Source: a virus
Direction: 5' to 3' (one strand)
DNA: 40,252 nucleotides
Virus record (IMG/VR): IMGVR_UViG_3300047510_003204
Location: 1-40,252 of that record
Made by a program: the position numbers and the translations under genes. Below are positions 28,620 through 34,018 of the stretch, piece after piece; position 1 is the stretch's first letter; every line of letters starts with the position of its first letter. Under the pieces are notes generated by a model. The model was not told where the DNA came from, made no database searches, and saw nothing but the letters and a program-made list of their open reading frames with translations.

Positions 28620-29219
28620 TTAATCAATATAAAAACCTCTTCTTAAGTAATCTTTATCCTCAATAAACTCCAAATTTTTAATATTTTCTACTTTTTCATC
28701 ATTCCAGACAGGTATTGCTACTGAATTTCCATATCTAAAGTCCGGATTTCTTCTAAAATGCACTTCTATAAGGTGATTTCCAATAAATTCGCAGTTAATC
28801 CACTCATAATCACCCTTTAGACTATTTAATATAAGAGGAAAATCTACCTTACAGTCAATTTTAGTCCATTTTTTCCATCTATAGAAAGGATCTTCATCAT
28901 CTTTTTCACCCAATACAACCAATTTCGTCTCTCTATTTTGATAATCAACACTTAGATGATCTCCTTTGAATATTTCACACCAAAACTCAGAAGGATGAAA
29001 GTATTCTGTGTCTTCATCAATCCATTCTATACGAGAAAATCGTCCCATACCAAGTAAATTAATACTTGGTCGGACGATATAATACCCTGGATATGGAACA
29101 GGCACCCCTGTAGGTCCACAGAGATGCCCTAGACGATGATTTAGAATTAACTTACTATATACCCACAAATCATCTGAATGAATTGAATTCCACTCATCCA
29201 AACAATCTAAGTGGTACAT
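28620..29219 (-). CDS. Unrecognised protein, 199 aa
   Basis: A soluble, Trp- and Tyr-rich protein with no membrane segment or signal peptide. The most distinctive block is at residues 32-66 (LCGPTGVPVPYPGYYIVRPS, INLLGMGRFSRIEWID), where several Gly, Pro and aromatic residues look conserved in style. It ends DKDYLRRGFYID. It lies between two small genes upstream of gp25. I do not recognise the fold and assign no function. Confidence 0.75.
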   Translation of the reverse strand: MYHLDCLDEWNSIHSDDLWVYSKLILNHRLGHLCGPTGVPVPYPGYYIVRPSINLLGMGRFSRIEWIDEDTEYFHPSEFWCEIFKGDHLSVDYQNRETKLVVLGEKDDEDPFYRWKKWTKIDCKVDFPLILNSLKGDYEWINCEFIGNHLIEVHFRRNPDFRYGNSVAIPVWNDEKVENIKNLEFIEDKDYLRRGFYID

Positions 29220-29240
29220 ATGTAAACTTACATCTGTTAT

Positions 29241-29372
29241 CTATTTACCTTGGCCGCGATACTTTTTCTTCTTACCATTGCGAGAGGTTGCACTAAGTAA
29301 TGTGCGAGGAGAACGGCCTTGGCGAGTCTTCTTTGGTGCTCCGGGTTCAAAAATAGTTTTATTAAGTGCCAT
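29241..29372 (-). CDS. Small basic protein, 43 aa
   Basis: The sequence MALNKTIFEPGAPKKTRQGR ... NGKKKKYRGQGK is strongly basic and probably disordered. A GGAGG ribosome site lies 7 nt upstream, inside the preceding gene, whose TAA overlaps this ATG (TAATG). Basic proteins of this size may bind nucleic acid or RNA polymerase. I believe similar small proteins occur in other T4-like cyanophages, but I cannot check that here. Confidence 0.75.
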   Translation of the reverse strand: MALNKTIFEPGAPKKTRQGRSPRTLLSATSRNGKKKKYRGQGK

Positions 29373-29524
29373 TAGATTTCCTCCAGTTCGATTAAATTAG
29401 GATCAATATCAATTTCAGAAAAATAATCTTCTGAAAGTTCTTGAAGAACCTCAGTACATTCTTCTGCACTGAGGTCAGTATAAAGTTTTCTACCGTTATA
29501 CAAAAGATTGTATCTCTTTTCCAT
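29372..29524 (-). CDS. Small acidic protein, 50 aa
   Basis: The frame reads MEKRYNLLYNGRKLYTDLSA ... FSEIDIDPNLIELEEI. It is acidic, with a beta-hairpin-like N-terminus followed by a helix (SAEECTEVLQELSEDYF). Both ends overlap neighbours by TAATG junctions, so it is translated in one chain with the glycosyltransferase-like gene upstream and the 43-aa gene downstream. No family is recognised. Confidence 0.7.
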   Translation of the reverse strand: MEKRYNLLYNGRKLYTDLSAEECTEVLQELSEDYFSEIDIDPNLIELEEI

Positions 29525-30291
29525 TAGATTACGCGAGTTTTTTCATGCCCCACTCTAATACGAGGATCGCACCAGATTTCAAAACCTTCCTCTTTAGCAT
29601 CAAGACAGAATGAAACATCCTCACCACACATATCCTGAACATTGCCAGATTCAAAGACTTGCATCTTAGGAGCAAACCAAGGATATTCGAGATTCTCAAA
29701 GACTCCCTTCTTAATCAATACCCAACCAAATCCAGTGTAATCAACTGTGAAAGGCTTTCTACGCTTTGAAATAGACTCTACGGTTTCATGATTCATGACT
29801 CCACCATTCTTGCGGAAATCATCTTCTTCTAACCAGTGTGCGACAGAGGTTGTGTGACCATCTTCTGTTGCATACCAACCAGCAACAATTTCCTTCTCTT
29901 CACCTTCTTCGTTCAGAGCAAGATCACAGAGCTGCCAGAACTTGTTCGTGTCAAAGACAATATCCGAGTCAATCCAAAGTTGATAATCATACTCCAATCT
30001 ACCATCCCAAGGAATTTGCTTCGGACCACGAAGTACATTTGCACCCAAAACTTTACAACGTGCAAAGTTTACCATAGAAGAATAATCTTGTGAAATCTGA
30101 ATACTCATTCCATTCTGAACCATGTCAAAACATAGTTGTACGAAATTCTTCAGAAAAGTAAAAGAACATCCACGTCCAGGAAGACAGAATACAATACTCT
30201 TCCCTCGCATACGTTCTTTAATTGCTGCAATATCCCATTCTTGTTCTTTGGGTGCAGGTGCATTTGCTTTTACTGTAAATCCTTTTGCCAT
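29524..30291 (-). CDS. Glycosyltransferase-like protein (GT-A type), 255 aa
   Basis: The order of features fits a GT-A glycosyltransferase: a first strand and nucleotide loop (KSIVFCLPGRGCSFTFLKNF, 31-50), a DxD-like metal and nucleotide-sugar site in YDYQLWIDSDIVF (DSD at 108-110), an acceptor-side GFGWVLIKKGVFE block, and a C-terminal CGEDVSFCLDAKEEGFEIWC (ED pair at 224-225) followed by DPRIRVGH. In this fold the ED pair often includes the base and the final His binds metal. Substrate is unknown; phage enzymes of this type may glycosylate DNA, virion proteins or host surface sugars. A sigma70 promoter lies about 25 nt upstream. Confidence 0.7.
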   Translation of the reverse strand: MAKGFTVKANAPAPKEQEWDIAAIKERMRGKSIVFCLPGRGCSFTFLKNFVQLCFDMVQNGMSIQISQDYSSMVNFARCKVLGANVLRGPKQIPWDGRLEYDYQLWIDSDIVFDTNKFWQLCDLALNEEGEEKEIVAGWYATEDGHTTSVAHWLEEDDFRKNGGVMNHETVESISKRRKPFTVDYTGFGWVLIKKGVFENLEYPWFAPKMQVFESGNVQDMCGEDVSFCLDAKEEGFEIWCDPRIRVGHEKTRVI

Positions 30292-30315
30292 AAGAAAATT
30301 AAACCTTCAGTTCAA

Positions 30316-30345
30316 ATTTTATCAGTCTATATATGCCTTTGTCAA
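30316..30345 (-). promoter_or_regulatory. Sigma70-type promoter before the glycosyltransferase-like gene
   Basis: On the minus strand, TTGACA (30340-30345), an 18-bp spacer and TAAAAT (30316-30321). This is a near-consensus host-type (early) promoter, with a start about 18 nt before the ATG at 30291. Confidence 0.65.
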
Positions 30346-30357
30346 TGCCCCTCAGAG

Positions 30358-30549
30358 TTAATGTGAAGAATTCAGAATAGTATCCTTATTCACATATAAC
30401 TCTTCATATGTCAAATCATCAACATTATAGTCAGTCTTCATTAAGCCTACCATATTATTGAGAGTATTCCATGTTGCATGAAAATCTTCTTCTTTGATAG
30501 AGTGAAATAAACACTTATCCTTTGCGTATATGTGATAAACCTTTTCCAT
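30358..30549 (-). CDS. Small unrecognised protein, 63 aa
   Basis: The frame begins MEKVYHIYAKDKCLFHSIKE and continues EDFHATWNTLNNMVGLMKTD, ending DTILNSSH. The pattern (short strand, then helix with aromatic residues) suggests a compact soluble fold. It lies just upstream of the promoter of the next unit. No family is assigned. Confidence 0.7.
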   Translation of the reverse strand: MEKVYHIYAKDKCLFHSIKEEDFHATWNTLNNMVGLMKTDYNVDDLTYEELYVNKDTILNSSH

Positions 30550-30584
30550 ATAAAAAATATACCCGGGAATTTTTTTAGTAAACT

Positions 30585-30743
30585 TTAATTTACTAACGCA
30601 TTATATATCATCACAATCAAAAATCCGAGGGGGATAAATACAATTCTTCCCATACTCTTTGGATATCTGATTATCCAACCTGCGAGTATCACTCTCCAGA
30701 AATTCCAGTAGGGCGTTGTGCGGCGGTTTTTAAGTGCTCTCAT
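30585..30743 (-). CDS. Small membrane protein, 52 aa
   Basis: The frame opens MRALKNRRTTPYWNFWRVIL, with a basic N-terminus, an amphipathic middle and a hydrophobic C-terminal segment (GRIVFIPLGFLIVMIYNALV). This predicts one or two inner-membrane passes with the N-terminus in the cytoplasm. The start is supported only by GGAAG very close to the ATG. It sits about 140 nt downstream of a good sigma70 promoter. Its TAA stop lies in AATTAAAGTTTACT, which resembles the 5' half of the repeat described at 31651-39796. Confidence 0.55.
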   Translation of the reverse strand: MRALKNRRTTPYWNFWRVILAGWIIRYPKSMGRIVFIPLGFLIVMIYNALVN

Positions 30744-30831
30744 ACTTCCGGAAAATTTTTATGAATGTGATACTTCGAGGTCGATTTGTCACCTCTGTAG
30801 GTTAGGGTAGTTAGGCATTTTTATAACGCAA

Positions 30832-30843
30832 CGCCGCGCGGCG
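30832..30843. repeat. GC-only 12-bp palindrome in an AT-rich leader
   Basis: A perfect self-complementary dodecamer (CGCCGCGCGGCG) lies in the leader between the promoter at 30890-30918 and the 52-aa gene. Flanking bases (GCGTTG, CAACGCG) add further inverted symmetry. It is conspicuous in AT-rich surroundings and may be an operator or an RNA hairpin. Confidence 0.55.
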
Positions 30844-30889
30844 ATATAAACAACGCGCCAATATAACTGCCGAATACTGACACGAATAC

Positions 30890-30918
30890 ATCATAACATA
30901 TGCGTGCCCCAGTGTCAA
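30890..30918 (-). promoter_or_regulatory. Sigma70-type promoter upstream of the 52-aa membrane protein gene
   Basis: On the minus strand, TTGACA (30913-30918), a 17-bp spacer and TATGAT (30890-30895). The -35 box lies in the loop of an inverted repeat (TGCGTGC 30901-30907 / GCACGCA 30924-30930) just after the stop of the 46-aa gene. The predicted leader is about 140 nt and includes a possible 9-codon reading frame (MPNYPNLQR) at about 30786-30815. Confidence 0.65.
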
Positions 30919-30930
30919 CCAGAGCACGCA
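30901..30930 (-). repeat. Inverted repeat after the 46-aa gene
   Basis: A 7-bp perfect inverted repeat with a 16-nt loop lies 10 nt past the stop of the 46-aa gene. There is no U-run on either side, so it is not a standard intrinsic terminator. It may slow polymerase, stabilise the transcript 3' end or control the promoter that it encloses. Confidence 0.45.
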
Positions 30931-30939
30931 CAGTTAGTA

Positions 30940-31080
30940 TCAGAACTCGATCATATCTGCAGTGGGTTCGTTATCATAACCCTCCGAAGCTTGGTCTGCA
31001 ACGAGTGCATCAAGAATCGAAAGAATCTCAGTGCCAGTGTTACCTTGAGCCAGAAGGGAAAGGAGAACTTGCTTAGACAT
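30940..31080 (-). CDS. Small acidic protein, 46 aa
   Basis: The frame reads MSKQVLLSLLAQGNTGTEIL ... SILDALVADQASEGYDNEPT and ends ADMIEF. An amphipathic helix with a GNTGTEIL turn is followed by an acidic tail. The composition is clearly protein-like. It is the last gene of the unit that begins at the promoter at 31838-31866. No function is assigned. Confidence 0.7.
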   Translation of the reverse strand: MSKQVLLSLLAQGNTGTEILSILDALVADQASEGYDNEPTADMIEF

Positions 31081-31148
31081 TTTGTGTTGTTGTGTGTTAG
31101 TAACTGTGAGGTGCCTAGTTTATACTCTTGTGACAGGAGTAAGTTATA

Positions 31149-31331
31149 TCAGGCAGCGATATCTTCAGGGAGAAGATTAACTACTGCTTGCACTCCAGCG
31201 ATATGCAAAGTGTTGACAAATTGCATTGCTTGATTGATAGTGGGAAACTCTACAGTACGCTCCACATTGTCTTGTACGTTAGTGAAGGTGACGGTGCGTG
31301 ATTGTGTCATTTGAGTGTTAGAAACGAACAT
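31149..31331 (-). CDS. Small unrecognised protein, 60 aa
   Basis: The frame opens MFVSNTQMTQSRTVTFTNVQ and ends VQAVVNLLPEDIAA. The pattern (two strands, then a helix FPTINQAMQFVNTLHIAGVQ) suggests a small alpha/beta fold. The start may instead be the ATG at 31310 (MTQSRTVTF, 53 aa), since many nearby genes start MT. Neither start has a clear Shine-Dalgarno sequence. It lies 20 nt after the 84-aa gene. Confidence 0.6.
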   Translation of the reverse strand: MFVSNTQMTQSRTVTFTNVQDNVERTVEFPTINQAMQFVNTLHIAGVQAVVNLLPEDIAA

Positions 31332-31351
31332 GGAGTGAGTGATACTTAAGA

Positions 31352-31606
31352 CTAGAAATCGAACACGTCTGAGTTAATCTGAATCCTGTTAACTTTAGGG
31401 GATCCCCAAGATACGCCATCGGGGTTATGTTCGGGATAACCCATCAGAAACAGTGTGGTGATGAATGACTCATAATCACCACACTCAGCAGCAAGGTGAT
31501 ACAAACCCTCATCATTGTTGATCCACAGAGCAACATTCCAGGTCTCATAATTCTCCCAACCATTATACTCAGTGGAGAGGAGATTGCGTTGGTAAGTAAC
31601 AGTCAT
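31352..31606 (-). CDS. NYETWNV-motif small protein (DUF7249-like), 84 aa
   Basis: Residues 15-32 hold NGWENYETWNVALWINND, a block I recognise from a small family present in phages and bacteria. It is followed by GDYESFITTLFLMGYPEHNP and a short beta C-terminus ending FDF. Function is unknown. The ATG overlaps the TGA of a 16-aa upstream reading frame (ATGA), so its translation is probably coupled to that frame. Confidence 0.75.
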   Translation of the reverse strand: MTVTYQRNLLSTEYNGWENYETWNVALWINNDEGLYHLAAECGDYESFITTLFLMGYPEHNPDGVSWGSPKVNRIQINSDVFDF

Positions 31607-31653
31607 TGGTGGTTAGTTAGTGAATCTTTCGGGGTGAGTTGTGTGCCCCTCAT
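31603..31653 (-). CDS. Possible leader ORF opened by the repeat element, 16 aa
   Basis: The ATG provided by the repeat copy at 31651-31689 opens MRGTQLTPKDSLTNHQ, and the TGA overlaps the ATG of the 84-aa gene. It may act only to deliver ribosomes to that gene. Too short to be certain that it encodes a functional peptide. Confidence 0.4.
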   Translation of the reverse strand: MRGTQLTPKDSLTNHQ

Positions 31654-31689
31654 ACTATAAGTCCACTTTGCAGCTAAGCAACTTTATTT
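31651..31689 (-). repeat. Cassette-boundary repeat, copy R1 (diverged)
   Basis: The copy furthest downstream in the transcription direction, with several substitutions (GTTGCTTAG, CTGCAAAGTGGAC, TTATAGTATG). It ends in ATG, which opens the 16-aa leader frame rather than a full gene. No gene stop lies at its 5' side, unlike all the other copies. Confidence 0.85.
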
Positions 31690-31758
31690 GGTGCATCTCT
31701 ACGTATCACTTAGGTCCTTACAGTTCTCTACTCAATCACTCACTACGTTCGTGATTAC

Positions 31759-31809
31759 CTAACGGTGTTCTCTGGTGTATAATAAGACTGGTGGCTTAAG
31801 CTTACTCAT
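31759..31809 (-). CDS. Possible leader peptide, 16 aa
   Basis: Directly downstream of a sigma70 promoter, ATG at 31809 opens MSKLKPPVLLYTREHR, with GGAGG and AAGGGA upstream. It is followed by an inverted repeat (AATCAC / GTGATT) before copy R1. The arrangement resembles a regulatory leader, but a chance frame cannot be excluded. Confidence 0.35.
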   Translation of the reverse strand: MSKLKPPVLLYTREHR

Positions 31810-31837
31810 AGTTCCCTTATTAACCTCCACAAAGGTA

Positions 31838-31866
31838 ATTGTATCAGAAACAGTAAGGTATGTCAA
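31838..31866 (-). promoter_or_regulatory. Sigma70-type promoter for the 84-aa / 60-aa / 46-aa unit
   Basis: Minus strand TTGACA (31861-31866), a 17-bp spacer and TACAAT (31838-31843). It begins just past an intrinsic terminator, so it restarts transcription. The boxes and spacing are the same as in the promoter at 32128-32156. Confidence 0.75.
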
Positions 31867-31872
31867 GGCATT

Positions 31873-31897
31873 AAAAAAGACCCCACTAGGAGTCTTT
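31873..31897 (-). terminator. Intrinsic terminator after the 57-aa gene
   Basis: On the minus strand AAAGACTCC pairs with GGGGTCTTT around a TAGT loop, and the stem runs into six T. This is a clear Rho-independent terminator, 28 nt past the stop of the 57-aa gene. The plus strand has a weaker T-run, so it could work in both directions. Confidence 0.8.
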
Positions 31898-31924
31898 CAA
31901 GGAGTGTATATGAGGTTTTATAAG

Positions 31925-32098
31925 TTACCACCTATCAGGTCTACTTAGGTCTTCTACGTATGCTTCTACCTTCTCAGCTGGTTCCAACTTAAATACTTTC
32001 TCCCAGTCAAGTTGGTGCGGGTCGAAGTCTTCGAAGACCTCAAGTTCTAGGGTGACTCTATAACGCTGCTTCTGAGCTTTCTGATACGCAACCGACAT
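31925..32098 (-). CDS. Small acidic protein, 57 aa
   Basis: The frame opens MSVAYQKAQKQRYRVTLELE and ends LSRPDRW. Residues 12-20 form a likely strand; the rest is acidic and helical (FDPHQLDWEKVFKLEPAEKV). A good AAGGAG site lies 7 nt upstream, a sigma70 promoter about 30 nt upstream and a terminator downstream, so this is a complete single-gene early unit. Function is unknown. Confidence 0.75.
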   Translation of the reverse strand: MSVAYQKAQKQRYRVTLELEVFEDFDPHQLDWEKVFKLEPAEKVEAYVEDLSRPDRW

Positions 32099-32127
32099 AA
32101 GTGTGCTCCTTGAGTGTTACTGTAGGT

Positions 32128-32156
32128 ATTGTAAGATGCCTGGGAATTGTTGTCAA
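32128..32156 (-). promoter_or_regulatory. Sigma70-type promoter of the 57-aa gene
   Basis: Minus strand TTGACA (32151-32156), a 17-bp spacer and TACAAT (32128-32133), about 30 nt before the ATG. A NATAAATA late-type octamer (32168-32175) lies just upstream, so both early and late transcription are possible. Confidence 0.8.
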
Positions 32157-32342
32157 GTCCTTGGGGGTATTTATTCGGGGCGTGGAGATTTTATGAGGTA
32201 TGTGTGGGGATTTGATAACGCGGGGGTGCTTGACATTTGTGCGCGTGTGTGATAGCTTGCAGGCAAAGATCACAAGGTCTCAGCACATTTAAAAGGGTAT
32301 AAGTGTCAGGTCTAGAAGGGTTTAATAGGGTATAAAAGGTCA

Positions 32343-32397
32343 CTAATTCTCAATTAGAACCCTTATTGATTCTCAATAACTAACATCTTATTGAGAA
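32343..32397. repeat. Cluster of three inverted repeats in a non-coding stretch
   Basis: Within 55 bp there are three perfect inverted repeats: CTAATT-CTC-AATTAG (32343-32357), TTATTGA-TTC-TCAATAA (32363-32379) and TTCTCAATAA with TTATTGAGAA around 8 nt (32370-32397). The second and third share one arm, so they cannot form together. The whole stretch 32157-32482 has no convincing gene; it also holds short direct repeats of AGGGTATAA (about 32290-32335) and an AAAAAAGGCTTTTTT tract (32422-32436). Confidence 0.65.
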
Positions 32398-32482
32398 CAA
32401 ATAAACCGCTTAGCTATAATTAAAAAAGGCTTTTTTATTGATTTCATAACATTTAAGCATTAAAATAACGTTTTTTGGCAAT

Positions 32483-32511
32483 AAAAAAGAGAGGGTAACC
32501 ACTCCCTCTCT
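32483..32511 (-). terminator. Intrinsic terminator closing the small-gene array
   Basis: On the minus strand AGAGAGGG pairs perfectly with CCCTCTCT around an 8-nt loop, followed by six T. It lies about 115 nt past the stop of the 68-aa gene. A further GC-rich hairpin (CTCCC / GGGAG, 32523-32537) lies between. Confidence 0.85.
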
Positions 32512-32627
32512 CTATAATCCAACTCCCGAAGGGGGAGCGCAAGCGCCACCAAATGAATAGGAATTATCTATCACTTTACAGAGTCACTTTCTTTTGTAGA
32601 TGAGGCAAACTCCTTCCTCACTATGTG

Positions 32628-32834
32628 TTACTGATTGAGTGTGTCTCTACAATACTTGAACCTCTCCCATTCTTCATCAGTAAAGTTATCTGATGCATAT
32701 GGTATTCCTACAACATAGGCACAGAACTTGTTGACGTTTTCGTTATTGTTTGATTGTGCATTGACTGCTACTGTAGCAAGACAAGTGAGGACTAGAAGTT
32801 CAACAGCAAACGTGATGTTTAGAAAAGGTTTCAT
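32628..32834 (-). CDS. Small exported protein with signal peptide, 68 aa
   Basis: Residues 1-26 form a typical signal peptide (MKPFLNITFAVELLVLTCLA, then TVAVNA, with probable cleavage after A26). The mature part is about 42 aa, acidic, with Cys38 and Cys62 that could form a disulphide, and the helix DEEWERFKYCRD. It should act in the periplasm. Its ATG overlaps the stop of the upstream gene (ATGA). It is the last gene before the terminator. Function is unknown. Confidence 0.75.
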   Translation of the reverse strand: MKPFLNITFAVELLVLTCLATVAVNAQSNNNENVNKFCAYVVGIPYASDNFTDEEWERFKYCRDTLNQ

Positions 32835-33022
32835 TGAATAGTAGTGAGATCGATAACAGTAATGATTTCTAGTTGTTTAACATTAGGATCGAAATGTTCT
32901 TCCCATTCTTTATACAGAGCATAAGACTCTTCGATTAAATCTTGATCGACTAAATGTTCGATTTGAGATTGGACTTGCTCTAGGATGTTTGCGAGCATTG
33001 TATCCTTTTGTTGTTCGGTCAT
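32831..33022 (-). CDS. Small helical acidic protein, 63 aa
   Basis: The frame opens MTEQQKDTMLANILEQVQSQ and continues LIEESYALYKEWEEHFDPNV. It is mostly amphipathic helix and soluble. It begins immediately after the TAA of the 59-aa gene and ends in an ATGA overlap with the exported protein, so all three form one coupled module. No family is recognised. Confidence 0.7.
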   Translation of the reverse strand: MTEQQKDTMLANILEQVQSQIEHLVDQDLIEESYALYKEWEEHFDPNVKQLEIITVIDLTTIQ

Positions 33023-33202
33023 TTAGTTAAACCAGTGTGCTAATTCGGCAAGTTCTTCAGCAACATCATCTACATTATCTTCGGTGAGTTGAGATAACAG
33101 TTGGTCGATGTCTTCTTGTGGGACATAATACAAATCACCGTTGATTTCATTGGCAATTTGTTGTGCTTTGTCTAGGCAGATTTGCTGAAGTTGGTTGCTC
33201 AT
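33023..33202 (-). CDS. Small acidic protein, 59 aa
   Basis: The frame reads MSNQLQQICLDKAQQIANEI ... YYVPQEDIDQLLSQLTEDNV and ends ELAHWFN. The ATG lies at the very end of repeat copy R2. Predicted to be two helices around a short strand. Function is unknown. Confidence 0.72.
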   Translation of the reverse strand: MSNQLQQICLDKAQQIANEINGDLYYVPQEDIDQLLSQLTEDNVDDVAEELAELAHWFN

Positions 33203-33238
33203 ACTATAGGTCCACTTTGGAGCTAAGTAACTTTAATT
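33200..33238 (-). repeat. Cassette-boundary repeat, copy R2
   Basis: A consensus copy with loop AAAGT. Its 5' end touches the TGA stop of the 63-aa gene (33238-33429) and its 3' end is the ATG of the 59-aa gene. Confidence 0.95.
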
Positions 33239-33429
33239 CAGTCCAGTGAGAATACTTTAGAAGACACAAGTTGACCGTCTTGGTTATACTTTTCATAGGA
33301 CCAAGTGTTCTCATCTTGCTCTACATAAGAGTGCTCATTTCCATTGGCATCTGCTTTATGAAATGCACCACATTCAGGTTGGAAGTAATAACCAGATGCG
33401 ATAAGTGCTTCAGTAAATGTCATTGTCAT
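33238..33429 (-). CDS. Small unrecognised protein, 63 aa
   Basis: The frame opens MTMTFTEALIASGYYFQPEC and continues FHKADANGNEHSYVEQDENT, ending SSKVFSLD. It is rich in polar and aromatic residues and reads like a small beta protein with Gly-Asn turns (WSYEKYNQDGQLVSSKVF). The start could also be the second Met. The TGA stop abuts copy R2. Function is unknown. Confidence 0.7.
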   Translation of the reverse strand: MTMTFTEALIASGYYFQPECGAFHKADANGNEHSYVEQDENTWSYEKYNQDGQLVSSKVFSLD

Positions 33430-33440
33430 TTCAGTGAGTT

Positions 33441-33611
33441 TCAGTTAAACAGTGCGTGAATCTTGTTGCGGATGCTATACACATCTTCTGCATCAAAATC
33501 ATCATCATCGAGTGCATTTCCGACGAAGTTGTAGATCATATCCCACTGGTCTTCAGTGAAGAGATCGCGGAAGGTTTCCTTTTGCTTGGTAGTCATTTGA
33601 GTGTCAGTCAT
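33441..33611 (-). CDS. Small acidic protein, 56 aa
   Basis: The frame reads MTDTQMTTKQKETFRDLFTE ... WDMIYNFVGNALDDDDFDAE and ends RNKIHALFN. The DDDD tract and flanking helices give it a strong negative charge. The ATG is the last codon of repeat copy R3. It sits 11 nt before the 63-aa gene. Highly acidic small phage proteins sometimes mimic DNA, but nothing specific shows that here. Confidence 0.7.
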   Translation of the reverse strand: MTDTQMTTKQKETFRDLFTEDQWDMIYNFVGNALDDDDFDAEDVYSIRNKIHALFN

Positions 33612-33647
33612 ACTATAGGTCCGCTTTGGAGCTAAGTAACTTTAATT
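33609..33647 (-). repeat. Cassette-boundary repeat, copy R3
   Basis: A consensus copy with loop AAAGC. It joins the TGA stop of the 103-aa gene to the ATG of the 56-aa gene. Confidence 0.95.
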
Positions 33648-33958
33648 CAGTTCAACTTGATGGTATTGTAGAAAGGAACATCTCCATACTTAGTAGACAC
33701 AAACCATTCAAAGTTTTTCTGATAGACATACTCGCTATTCCCGTGCTCTGCAAGAATAGCATTGAGACGGGATTTGGTGGTGTTTGACTTATATCCGCCA
33801 TCAAACAATTCCAACCAAGTGTCACCTACCATTGCAATCAGATTGTTATACAGATAGACAAAGCTGACACCTTCAATGTTGACAACTTGTGTGTTGTCTT
33901 TCTTCCAATCAGTCTCAGTGCTGATTGCTTTATTCATTTGGCGTTCGATAACTCGCAT
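33647..33958 (-). CDS. Unrecognised protein, 103 aa
   Basis: The frame opens MRVIERQMNKAISTETDWKK. The core alternates strands and turns (VVNIEGVSFVYLYNNLIAMV, LELFDGGYKSNTTKSRLNAI) and ends YQKNFEWFVSTKYGDVPFYN. Soluble alpha/beta fold expected. It is the only gene of its module. The ATG of the upstream repeat copy is mutated to ATC, so translation must begin 21 nt further on. No family is recognised. Confidence 0.75.
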   Translation of the reverse strand: MRVIERQMNKAISTETDWKKDNTQVVNIEGVSFVYLYNNLIAMVGDTWLELFDGGYKSNTTKSRLNAILAEHGNSEYVYQKNFEWFVSTKYGDVPFYNTIKLN

Positions 33959-33979
33959 TTGGTTTTGGTTATGTGTGGT

Positions 33980-34018
33980 GATACTATAGGTCCACTTTGG
34001 AGCTAAGTAACTTTAATT
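33980..34018 (-). repeat. Cassette-boundary repeat, copy R4 (start codon lost)
   Basis: A consensus copy except that the terminal ATG is ATC. It supplies the TAA stop of the 61-aa gene at its 5' end. The following gene uses an ATG 21 nt downstream. Confidence 0.93.

Noticed and set aside
30735-30790. Similarity to the cyanobacterial glutamine riboswitch (downstream-peptide type), from ATTCAT and CGGAAGTA before the 52-aa gene
   Set aside because: Only short fragments match from memory; the conserved CGTTCA is altered, and the expected stems and the GGAAGTAGG end are not clear. A covariance search would decide.
30904-31233. 109-codon plus-strand frame
   Set aside because: It lies opposite two well-formed small genes and a promoter, has no ribosome site, and no other gene here is on the plus strand.
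32230-32258. Plus-strand TTGACA with a 17-bp spacer and TAGCTT
   Set aside because: The -10 box matches poorly and no plus-strand gene follows, so it is probably chance.
32058-32273. 71-codon minus-strand frame overlapping the 57-aa gene
   Set aside because: It runs through the promoter and ribosome site of the 57-aa gene, has biased composition (many Pro, Thr, His) and no ribosome site of its own.
32422-32436. AAAAAAGGCTTTTTT read as a terminator
   Set aside because: The stem is almost only A-T pairs with a tiny loop, so it would be unstable; the nearby hairpin at 32483-32511 is the credible terminator.
33200-33238. Repeat read as a promoter (TTACTT, 16 bp, TATAGT)
   Set aside because: TATAGT lies directly before the ATG, so a transcript would start inside the gene and lack its start codon. 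It is also not a TATAAATA late box.
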